Shown here one piece after another: positions 27,280-34,937 of a stretch of DNA of 64,000 bases; the first letter of the stretch is position 1; every line of letters begins with the position of its first letter. The DNA is taken from positions 54,764-118,763 of the forward strand of contig NZ_JAUYRO010000034.1 of NCBI RefSeq assembly GCF_030696805.1. Reading direction: 5' to 3'. The position numbers and the translations under genes were made by a program. This DNA is from Methyloversatilis sp. (GTDB taxonomy: Bacteria; Pseudomonadota; Gammaproteobacteria; Burkholderiales; Rhodocyclaceae). The notes under the pieces were generated by a model. That model was not told the DNA's origin. It searched no databases and saw only the letters and a program-made list of their open reading frames with translations.

Positions 27280-28205
27280 GCGCCCCACTTCTGCGCGCAG
27301 ACACGCCGCATCCGGACACGCTGTTCGACGCTGGCTGGCTCGCACTGCGCCGTCCGGCCGACACGGCCGCGCGGGTCGACACGCTGAACCGGCTGGCGCA
27401 CGACTGGCTGCGCGCGCGGGCCGGCCGGCCGCTGCGACTGATCGATCTGGGCAGCGGCAGCGGCGCCAATCCGCGCTACCTCGCGCCCCGGCTGCCCGGA
27501 CCGCAGCACTGGCAGCTGGTCGACCACGACCCGGCACTGCTCGCGCTGGCACAAGGCAGTTGCGGCCTGCTGTGCGACAGCGACGGCAGGCCGGCCGACG
27601 TGAACACGCTGCTGCGGTCGCTGCACATGCTGTCCGAAGACGACTTTGCCGGCAGCGATCTGGTCAGCGCCTCGGCGCTGATCGACCTGGTCGACGAAGG
27701 CTGGCTGGTCCGCTTCGCCGACGCCTGTGCCTACGCAGGCTGCGCGGTGCTGATCACGCTCAGTGTCGATGGTCACTGGGTGATCGAAGATGGCGAGGTG
27801 GCTGATCCCGACGACGCCTTCGTGCGCACTGCCTTCAATGCACACCAGCAACGAAACAAGGGCGCCGGAGCGGCAAGCGCAGCGAGCGACGGCGTGGACA
27901 GAAATGCCGGCCCCGCGCTCGGCGCCCGCGCAGCGCCGCGGCTGGCCACGCTGCTTGAAGCTCAGGGGTTTCGCGTCACGCTGGCCTACAGCCCGTGGCT
28001 GCTGCATGCCGCCGACGCCGGCCAGCGTGCGCTCGCCGCCGCCCTGCTCGACGGCTGGCGCGCGGCGGCAGCCGAACAGTGCCCGCATGCGGCTGCTCGC
28101 ATCGAGGCGTGGCACGTACGCCGGCAACTGGCGCTGGCGCGCGAATCGACCCGTATCGAAGTCGGCCATTTCGATCTGTACGCCGAACCCGGCGTAGAAA
28201 TATGA
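27276..28205 (+). CDS. SAM-dependent methyltransferase (class I)
   Basis: A 309-aa protein whose SAM-binding motif I is LIDLGSGSGANPRYLAPRLP, followed by the acidic loop QLVDHDPALLAL. The N-terminal 50 residues and the C-terminal 100 residues are family-specific and rich in Ala/Arg. It overlaps the glycosyltransferase and flippase-like genes by 4 bp on each side. Methyltransferases are also found in the toxoflavin-type pathways that use RibA and RibD paralogues. The target is unknown. Confidence 0.87.
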   Translation: MSAPLLRADTPHPDTLFDAGWLALRRPADTAARVDTLNRLAHDWLRARAGRPLRLIDLGSGSGANPRYLAPRLPGPQHWQLVDHDPALLALAQGSCGLLCDSDGRPADVNTLLRSLHMLSEDDFAGSDLVSASALIDLVDEGWLVRFADACAYAGCAVLITLSVDGHWVIEDGEVADPDDAFVRTAFNAHQQRNKGAGAASAASDGVDRNAGPALGARAAPRLATLLEAQGFRVTLAYSPWLLHAADAGQRALAAALLDGWRAAAAEQCPHAAARIEAWHVRRQLALARESTRIEVGHFDLYAEPGVEI

Positions 28206-29146
28206 GAACAGGCGGCGCCGCATGGCGCTATGCGATCGGTGCCGCATTGCTGATCGGCCTCGCCGTCACGCTGGATAGCGCGTCGATCGGCGCGGCCATC
28301 AGCGGCGCATCGCCCGGCTGGCTGATCGCTGCACTGCTGCTCAGCGTGCCGCAGGTGGCGCTGTCGGCCTGGCGCTGGCGCTATACCGCCGCCCGCCTGG
28401 GCGCGCCGCTGGGCCGGCGGCAGGCGTACGCCGAGTACTACCTTGCCACCTTTCTGAACCAGGTGCTGCCGGGCGGCGTGGCCGGCGACTTGGCACGTGC
28501 CTGGCGACATGCGCGGGACGGGGATGCCGGCCGTGCTGCCTGGCAGGCCGTGGTGATCGAGCGCGCATCCGGCCAGTTCGTGCTGCTGCTCTGCGCTCTG
28601 GCGGGGCTGGCCGCATCGGCGCCGCTGCAGGCCGCCCTGGCGCGCGCAATCGACGGTCGGTCCGGCTGGATCTTCGGCGCGCTTCTCGCCGGCACCGTTG
28701 CCGTCGTTCTGCTGCTGCGCCGGTGCGCCCGCCCGTCCGGGCGCCTCGTTGAGGTGCTCAGGCGCAGCCTGCTGGCGCGCGAGGTATGGCCGGTGCAACT
28801 ACTGGCGTCGGCCGGCGTCGTGCTGAGCTACATCACCGTATTCATATGCTGTGCTCGCATGCTCGGCGTGACGCTTCCGACTTCCGAACTGTGGCCGCTG
28901 GTGCCCTGGGTGCTGTTCGCAATGGCGATCCCGCTGTCGGTCGCCGGCTGGGGCGTGCGCGAAGGCGCAGCCGCCCTGATCTGGGCCGCCGCCGGGCTTG
29001 ACCCGGCGCAAGGCGTGGCGATTTCCGTGGCTTACGGTCTGGTGGTGCTGCTGTCCAGCCTGCCCGGCGCACTGGTGCTGCTGCGTCAGCGCACCCGCGT
29101 CGCGTCCAGTTCAAGGTCGAACAACGTGTCGCTGCCGCAGGCATAA
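28202..29146 (+). CDS. Flippase-like membrane protein (LPG synthase TM family)
   Basis: A 314-aa integral membrane protein of the lysylphosphatidylglycerol-synthase TM-region (flippase-like, UPF0104) family with about eight spans. It includes EYYLATFLNQVLPGGVAGDLARAWR and GWGVREGAAALIW. It lacks the aminoacyl-transfer domain. It is the last gene of the operon, and its 3' end overlaps the convergent RibD-like gene by 61 bp. It is likely to move a lipid-linked or amphiphilic product across the inner membrane. Confidence 0.88.
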   Translation: MRTGGAAWRYAIGAALLIGLAVTLDSASIGAAISGASPGWLIAALLLSVPQVALSAWRWRYTAARLGAPLGRRQAYAEYYLATFLNQVLPGGVAGDLARAWRHARDGDAGRAAWQAVVIERASGQFVLLLCALAGLAASAPLQAALARAIDGRSGWIFGALLAGTVAVVLLLRRCARPSGRLVEVLRRSLLAREVWPVQLLASAGVVLSYITVFICCARMLGVTLPTSELWPLVPWVLFAMAIPLSVAGWGVREGAAALIWAAAGLDPAQGVAISVAYGLVVLLSSLPGALVLLRQRTRVASSSRSNNVSLPQA

Positions 29147-29949
29147 CTGCGACAGCGCGGGCGAAGCGCCTCATCGAGGGTGGCGATCGGCGGCAAGGTC
29201 AGACCCGGTCGGCCGGAGCCGATCAGCAGCGGCGCGACCATGACGTGCAGCCGGTCGAGCGCACCGGCCTGCACGAAGCGAGACACGGTCACCCCGCCGC
29301 CTTCTATCAGCACGCGGTTCAGGCTGCGCGACGCCAGCAGTGCGAGCACCGCCTGCGGCGCGAATCCGTCTGCATCCGCGGTCAGCTCGATGCATTCGAC
29401 GTGGGCCGGCGTTGCGACAGTACCCCGACCGGGTGCGACCACATGCAGCGTCGGCGCATCCGCCTGTTCGAACAGCGCCCCGCAGCGCCGCGCCCGCGCG
29501 CGCGGATCGAGCACGACGCGCACCGGATGCGGCCCGACGACATGGCGTACCGTCAGTTGCGGTTGATCGGCGTCCGCCGTGCCGACACCGACCACGACCG
29601 CATCGACCACGGCACGCAACCGGTGCAGGTGACGACGCGCTTCGTCGCCATTTATATAGTGCGAATGACCGCTGTCGGTCGCGATGCGCCCGTCCAGGCT
29701 CTGGCCGATCTGCGCGATGGCGAGCGGCGCATCGCGCGCCACCAGCGGCAGAAAAATGTCGAACAGCGCTGCGGCTGCAGCGCCGGCCGGCGGCGTACTG
29801 GTCCACGCGCCGCCCGGCGCCACCTCGAGCGTGACGTGCTCATGACGGAAACTTGTCAGCGTGATTGCGGACCAATCCACGCAACGGGCCTGCAGGACGA
29901 GGGGCCAAGCTTCACCTTCGACGACTTCGGTCAGCGACATCCGCAACAC
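29086..29949 (-). CDS. RibD C-terminal reductase-like protein
   Basis: A 287-aa protein of the RibD reductase (DHFR-like) family. The core starts at DAPLAIAQIGQSLDGRIATDSGHSHYING and ends VEGGG-like in RVLIEGGGVTVSRFV, near residue 220. It has no deaminase domain; instead there is a divergent N-terminal region of about 70 residues. Such enzymes reduce the ribosyl chain of aminopyrimidine phosphates. It faces the GTP cyclohydrolase II-like gene at 30050 across a 100-bp divergent promoter region, so the two are probably co-regulated. Confidence 0.88.
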   Translation of the reverse strand: MLRMSLTEVVEGEAWPLVLQARCVDWSAITLTSFRHEHVTLEVAPGGAWTSTPPAGAAAAALFDIFLPLVARDAPLAIAQIGQSLDGRIATDSGHSHYINGDEARRHLHRLRAVVDAVVVGVGTADADQPQLTVRHVVGPHPVRVVLDPRARARRCGALFEQADAPTLHVVAPGRGTVATPAHVECIELTADADGFAPQAVLALLASRSLNRVLIEGGGVTVSRFVQAGALDRLHVMVAPLLIGSGRPGLTLPPIATLDEALRPRCRSYACGSDTLFDLELDATRVR

Positions 29950-30049
29950 ATTCCTTCATGGAGTGACTGCCTCGACACGACAGCGGACGGGCAACGGGCC
30001 TCTTCAAACAACATCAATATCGAATCCAACATCCGATCGGAAACACGAC

Positions 30050-31174
30050 ATGCGCCAAGCCGAACGAGCCCTGTTTGACCTGCGACGCGGCGTCCCGGTG
30101 CTGCTGGCCGACCTCGGCAGCGACACACTGGTACTGCCGGTCGAAGCACTGACCGACAATGCACTGGCCGATGCGCAACTGCTGACCGGCAGCTTGCCGC
30201 AATTGGTGCTTACGCGTCATCGCATGGCGGCACTCGGTCACCTTATCAGCGATGAGGCGCAGGCGCTCACGCCCTCCGGCCTGACCGACAGTGCGCAGGT
30301 GCGCCGTCTGGCCAGTGCGCGCGACGCGCGGCTGCCCGACAGTCTGCGGCGCGCGCCGGCCAGCGCGGGGGCCGCAGCCGCGCTGCGCTTGCTCGGGCGC
30401 GCACAGCTGCTGCCGGCAGCGGTCGTCTTCCCGGTGCTGCCCACGCGCGCCGCGCTGGTCGCCGGCGAAATCGCCAGCGGCAACCTGCTGTCGGTCAGTA
30501 CGGCCGACGTGCTGGCGCTGTGCGACGGCGGTCACGGCGTGCTTACGCGCATCAGCGAGGCACGCATTCCGCTGGCCGACGCCGACAAAGCCCGCTTCGT
30601 CCTGTTCCGCGAAGCCGACGGCCTGCGCGAGCACGTCGCCATCGTCATCGGCGATCCGGACGAGTGGGCGGAGCCGGTGCCGGTGCGGCTGCATTCATCC
30701 TGTCTGACCGGCGACCTGTTCGGCAGCCTGCGCTGCGACTGCGGCGAACAGCTGCGCCGGGGCGTGGCGGCAATCAACGCGCAGGGCGGCGGCGTGCTGC
30801 TCTACCTGTCGCAGGAAGGACGCGGCATCGGGCTGGCGAACAAGCTGCGTGCCTACGCGCTGCAGGACGACGGCCTCGACACGATCGATGCCGACCAGGT
30901 CATCGGCTTCGGCGACGACGAGCGCGATTTCCGCATCGCGCGCCAGATCCTCGACCAGCTCGGTGTGTCGCGTGTGCTGCTGCTGACCAACAATCCGGGC
31001 AAGATCGACGCGCTGCGCCACGCCGGCATCAATGTGGTGGCGCGGCAGGCGATCTACGGTGACCTCACGTCGCAGAATCAGCGCTACCTGGAAACCAAGG
31101 CGCGCCGTCAGGGACACAACCTGGGCGAGTTGCTCGGCATGCGGCCGCTGGCCGACGGCGCCGGTCGTGCCTGA
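30050..31174 (+). CDS. GTP cyclohydrolase II-like protein with altered N-terminal domain
   Basis: A 374-aa protein. The C-terminal half (about 215-360) is a well-preserved GTP cyclohydrolase II (RibA). The three zinc Cys are in SSCLTGDLFGSLRCDCGEQL, the active-site stretch is LSQEGRGIGLANKLRAYALQ, and the GTP loop is LLTNNPGKIDAL. The N-terminal about 190 residues resemble a dihydroxybutanone-phosphate synthase (RibB) fold in length and place but lack the acidic DEDREN motif. It is therefore likely a paralogue, not the housekeeping RibBA. The expected product from GTP is a diaminopyrimidinone ribose phosphate. Confidence 0.9.
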   Translation: MRQAERALFDLRRGVPVLLADLGSDTLVLPVEALTDNALADAQLLTGSLPQLVLTRHRMAALGHLISDEAQALTPSGLTDSAQVRRLASARDARLPDSLRRAPASAGAAAALRLLGRAQLLPAAVVFPVLPTRAALVAGEIASGNLLSVSTADVLALCDGGHGVLTRISEARIPLADADKARFVLFREADGLREHVAIVIGDPDEWAEPVPVRLHSSCLTGDLFGSLRCDCGEQLRRGVAAINAQGGGVLLYLSQEGRGIGLANKLRAYALQDDGLDTIDADQVIGFGDDERDFRIARQILDQLGVSRVLLLTNNPGKIDALRHAGINVVARQAIYGDLTSQNQRYLETKARRQGHNLGELLGMRPLADGAGRA

Positions 31175-31190
31175 ACTCGCGGTGACTCGC

Positions 31191-32021
31191 TCAGCGCGGC
31201 ACCGGCTCGAGCTGCGCCAGGTCGAAGTCGTGCGCCTCGTCGATCAGTTGTGCCAGCCGGGCGGCGAAGTGATCGACCAACTGTGCGCCCAGTGCGGCGG
31301 TGGCGTTCAGCGCATTACCGGTGGCTCCCGAAACATGCAGGTCCTGCGCCATCCAGCCGAAGCCCGCCTCACCTTCCGGTCCGAGCAGGCAGCCGTCGGC
31401 CGCCATCTGCACACCCAGACTGCGAAAGTCGCCGAGCGCCTCGCGGCGCACGGCGTGCGGGGCCAGATGCAGCATCATCGACGTTTCAAGCGCGCCGCCG
31501 TGCAGGCCATGCCGAAGCTCGTCTGCGTCGAGCACACCCGGCGGCAGTGCGAAACGGAAGTAATTGGCACGCACCACCAGCATGCCGTGTGCGGCGCGCA
31601 GCTTCAGCGCGGCCAGATCGACCAGCGACTTGTTGCCGCCATGGCTGTTGAACAGCACCAGCCGGCGGAAGCCGGCGCGCGCCACGCTGTCGCCCAGGTC
31701 GCACAGCGCAGACAGCGCGGTTTCGGGGCCCAGGCTCAGGGTACCGGCAAAGGCGCTGTGTTCCAGACTGAGCCCGACCGCCAGCGGCGGCAGCACGCAC
31801 ACCGGCACACCGGCGCGCACACGCGGCAGCGCTGCCGCGACCAGTCCGTTCGCGATATCGAGATCGGTGCTCAGAGGCAGGTGTTCGCCATGCTGTTCGA
31901 TCGCGGCCAGCGGAAGCATCGCCACACCATCGCACGCCGCGCGTTGCGCGATAAGCCCTGGTGTCAGATCCTGCCACCATGGGCTGTCGCCCGACTGCCT
32001 TTCGCCCACTCCGTCTGCCAT
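31191..32021 (-). CDS. Creatininase-family amidohydrolase (ArfB/MftE-like)
   Basis: A 276-aa metal-dependent amidohydrolase. Metal ligands are visible in AIEQHGEHLPLSTDLD, FNSHGGNKS and HGGALETSMM. In archaea a creatininase-family enzyme (ArfB) deformylates the aminopyrimidine made from GTP, and in mycofactocin synthesis MftE cleaves a peptide. The presence of RibA-like and RibD-like genes favours the pyrimidine role here. The true start is ATG 32021. It is convergent with the RibA-like gene (16 bp gap) and divergent from the sulfatase-like gene (119 bp). Confidence 0.88.
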   Translation of the reverse strand: MADGVGERQSGDSPWWQDLTPGLIAQRAACDGVAMLPLAAIEQHGEHLPLSTDLDIANGLVAAALPRVRAGVPVCVLPPLAVGLSLEHSAFAGTLSLGPETALSALCDLGDSVARAGFRRLVLFNSHGGNKSLVDLAALKLRAAHGMLVVRANYFRFALPPGVLDADELRHGLHGGALETSMMLHLAPHAVRREALGDFRSLGVQMAADGCLLGPEGEAGFGWMAQDLHVSGATGNALNATAALGAQLVDHFAARLAQLIDEAHDFDLAQLEPVPR

Positions 32022-32140
32022 GCCGTGTCTCCGTTGAATGCCTTGGCGCTGCCTGTCCGTCCCGATACTACCGGGCTCGCCGACCCGCAGCTGAAACCGC
32101 ACCGCGCCCGCCGCCCCGACCCCGCAGCCTGAGTCCCGTG

Positions 32141-33844
32141 ATGCCCTGCCCACCCGCGACGCTTCAAAGCGTTGTTCGACTGCTGCTTGCACTGATCGTG
32201 CTCAACGCGCTGCTCGCCTTCGGCAATCTGTGGCCGAGCGCCTGGCCGCGACCCGAGGTGCGCCTGTCGGTCGACCTGTTCGCCGGTGTGATCTCGCTGG
32301 TGCTGTGGACGCGCTGGCGCGGTGCCGTTTCGGCGCGCGGGATCGGCGTCGTCGCGGCGCTTGCCAGCCTGTGGGTGCTGCTGCACTACATCGACGTGAC
32401 CATTCCGGCGCTGCTCGGCCGGCCGGTGAACGCCTGGTGGGACGGTCAGCACCTGTGGCAGCTGGCGCGCATGGGTGGCGAGTTCGCCGCCGTCTGGCAA
32501 ATCGCCGCGGCAGTGCTCGCCGCCTGTGCCGGGCTGGCACTGCTGTTCGCATTGGTGCGCGCCTGCGTGCGCGCAGTCGCCATGGCGGCCGCCACACCAC
32601 GCTGGCAGGCGCCGCTGGCTGCGCTCGGCACGGCCGTGCTGCTGACGCACGGCGCGGCGTCGTTGACCGGCCATGATGTGAAGCGCCTGTTCGCGCCGCC
32701 GGTCGGCACGATGGTGGCTCAACAGGCCAGCCTGCTGAGCCGCGCGCTTTCACGCACCGCGGGCGGGCAGCAGCTCGGTCCCGGACCGGCGTTCGACCGC
32801 GACGTCGCTGCGCTCGGTGGCGCCGACGTGCTCGTGCTGTTTGCCGAAGCCTATGGCGCGATCACGCTGGACCGGCCGGAACTGGTCACGGCGTTGGCCG
32901 AACGGCGCCGCTCGCTGCAGCGCGCGCTCGACGCCGGCGGCCGGCAGGTCGTGTCAGCGCGCGTCACATCGCCGACGTTCGGCGGCGCCTCCTGGCTGGC
33001 CCACGCGGCAATGCTGTCCGGCATCGACACGCAGGATCCGGATGATTACGCGCTGTTGCTGACCACGCAGCGTCCCACGCTGGTCAGCCACTTCGCGCAG
33101 CACGGCTACCGCACCATAGGCTGGATGCCCGGCCTGCAGCGCCCCTGGCCCGAGGGTGCCTTCTACGGCTTCGACCGCCTGGCCGACGCCGACAACACCG
33201 GCTACGCCGGCCTGCCTTTTGGCTACTGGCGCATTCCGGATCAGGTATCGATCGCGCTGCTGCAGCAACAGGAGCTGCAGGGCGCAACACATGCCGCACG
33301 CGACGCCGGCGACGGCCTGCGCAATGTGTCACTGCGCAGCGCTGACGCGACGGCACCGCGCACGCCGCGCTTCATCGTGTTTCCGACGCTCACCACGCAT
33401 GCGCCGTTCCGGCCGGTGCCGCCGTATCTGGCCGACCCGCAGCGCCTGCTCGCTGCCGATGCGTTCTCCGATGACGATGTCAACCGGGCGCTGACCGCAC
33501 CGGTGTCGTGGACCGACCCGACGCCGGCCTATATCGACGCGATGCACTATCAGTTCGACTGGCTGACCCGCTGGCTGCGCGAGGAGGCGCCGCACAACAT
33601 GCTGCTCATCGTGATCGGCGACCACCAGCCGATCGGCGGCGTCACCGGGCCGGATGCGTCATGGGATGTGCCGGTGCATGTGATCGGCACCGATGAGGCC
33701 GTACTGGCACGTCTTGAAGCGGCCGGATTCCGTCGCGGACTGCAGCCCGACGCGACGGCGCTGGGGCCGATGCACGGCTTGACGCAAATGCTGATCGACG
33801 CGTTTGCCGGCGATCTCAGCCGGCGGAGCGCCCTGATGCCCTGA
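32141..33844 (+). CDS. Membrane sulfatase/phosphoglycerol-transferase-like protein
   Basis: A 567-aa protein with about four N-terminal membrane spans (residues 10-175) and a periplasmic alkaline-phosphatase-superfamily domain. Signatures are VLVLFAEAYG, SPTFGGASWLAHAAMLSG, TLTTHAPF and IVIGDHQP. These match LtaS/OpgB/EptA-like enzymes that transfer phosphoglycerol or phosphoethanolamine, or hydrolyse sulfate esters. It ends 29 bp into the convergent AraC gene. With the CDP-alcohol enzyme and the flippase it suggests that the pathway product is surface-bound or phospho-modified. Confidence 0.85.
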   Translation: MPCPPATLQSVVRLLLALIVLNALLAFGNLWPSAWPRPEVRLSVDLFAGVISLVLWTRWRGAVSARGIGVVAALASLWVLLHYIDVTIPALLGRPVNAWWDGQHLWQLARMGGEFAAVWQIAAAVLAACAGLALLFALVRACVRAVAMAAATPRWQAPLAALGTAVLLTHGAASLTGHDVKRLFAPPVGTMVAQQASLLSRALSRTAGGQQLGPGPAFDRDVAALGGADVLVLFAEAYGAITLDRPELVTALAERRRSLQRALDAGGRQVVSARVTSPTFGGASWLAHAAMLSGIDTQDPDDYALLLTTQRPTLVSHFAQHGYRTIGWMPGLQRPWPEGAFYGFDRLADADNTGYAGLPFGYWRIPDQVSIALLQQQELQGATHAARDAGDGLRNVSLRSADATAPRTPRFIVFPTLTTHAPFRPVPPYLADPQRLLAADAFSDDDVNRALTAPVSWTDPTPAYIDAMHYQFDWLTRWLREEAPHNMLLIVIGDHQPIGGVTGPDASWDVPVHVIGTDEAVLARLEAAGFRRGLQPDATALGPMHGLTQMLIDAFAGDLSRRSALMP

Positions 33845-34709
33845 GCTTTGCCGGCGTGAGACCGAGCCGCGCGTGCAGCACGCGGGTCAGGTGCGCCTGA
33901 TCGGAAAAGCCGCACGAGGCCGCAATTTCCTTCACCGCCAGATCGCCTATCGTCAGCAGTTCGCGGGCGCGCTTCACGCGCTGATCGATCACGAAGGCGT
34001 GCGGCGCTCGCCCCTGGGTTTCGCGGAACCGGCGACTGAAGGTGCACACGCCCAGCCCCGCCGCTTCGGCCATGTCTTCCAGCGTCAGTGCCTCGTGCAA
34101 CCGTGATTCGATCAGATCGAGCACGCGCCGCAACTGGGCGGAGGACAGTCGCCCCGGGTCATGCGATGAACGGAAGCGCACGTCGGCGTAGTTGCGCAGC
34201 AGGTGCACCGCAAGCTGGGTGCCGAGCGCCTCGACGTACAGCGGGCCGCCCATGCCTTGCTGCTTCGCCTCACCGGTGATGGCGTCGGTGATGGCGACCA
34301 GCGTCGGGTCTTGTGCGCACAGAACATCCCGCAACCTCACCTCGGCCACCGAGCGTTCGGTGACTTCACCGGCCACGCGGTCCATCAGGGTGTTCGACAG
34401 ATAGACGTGCGAAACGTCGACGTCCTGCGTCCAGTGCCAGTGCGACGCCTGCGACATGGTCAGCAGCGACGCGTCGCCCGGCGCGCAGTGAGCGCGCGAC
34501 CAGTGATCATCGAAGCAGCGATCCATCGGGGTCTGGCCGGCGCTGTAGCGCACGACCATGAAATGATCGAGTGGCGGAATGGCGACGTCCAGCCCGGTGT
34601 AGTGATAGGCCCGGTGGGAGATGCCCTTCCAGCCGAGCTTGTCGCTCGAAGACAATACGGTTCCGGGTACCCAGTCAAGCAGCTCTTCCGGTGTGATGGC
34701 GCGTCCCAT
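33816..34709 (-). CDS. AraC-family transcriptional regulator
   Basis: A 297-aa regulator with a C-terminal double helix-turn-helix (about 200-295, including LEDMAEAAGLGVCTFSRRFRE and EIAASCGFSDQAHLTRV). An N-terminal cupin-like sensing domain precedes it. The start ATG 34709 follows the very strong AGGAGGAG; the open frame continues further upstream without a start of equal quality. It lies downstream of the monooxygenase gene on the same strand, separated by a terminator, and may control it. Confidence 0.93.
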   Translation of the reverse strand: MGRAITPEELLDWVPGTVLSSSDKLGWKGISHRAYHYTGLDVAIPPLDHFMVVRYSAGQTPMDRCFDDHWSRAHCAPGDASLLTMSQASHWHWTQDVDVSHVYLSNTLMDRVAGEVTERSVAEVRLRDVLCAQDPTLVAITDAITGEAKQQGMGGPLYVEALGTQLAVHLLRNYADVRFRSSHDPGRLSSAQLRRVLDLIESRLHEALTLEDMAEAAGLGVCTFSRRFRETQGRAPHAFVIDQRVKRARELLTIGDLAVKEIAASCGFSDQAHLTRVLHARLGLTPAKLRASGRSAG

Positions 34710-34885
34710 CGGTTTTCTCCTCCTGCCGGTCCGGTGCGGCCGATCGCCTGCCCTGAACGGTTTTGTCGGGGCGGCTCTCGCGTTCGACACATGCCGACGC
34801 CGTGCATTCCCCGCAATGAGCTTACCAGAGCGTCGCCGGCCTGGCTGAGACCGGGTCGCGAACGGTGTCGTGCCGCGGCCGACAT

Positions 34886-34911
34886 GAAAACGGGGACCCG
34901 AAGGCCCCCGT
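34886..34911 (-). terminator. Rho-independent terminator after monooxygenase gene
   Basis: Read on the minus strand, the stem ACGGGGGCC / GGTCCCCGT closes a TTCG loop and is followed by TTTC. It lies 27 bp after the monooxygenase stop and would separate it from the AraC gene. The T-tract is short. Confidence 0.7.
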
Positions 34912-34937
34912 CTTGCGCGTCCGCGACCGGCGACGAC

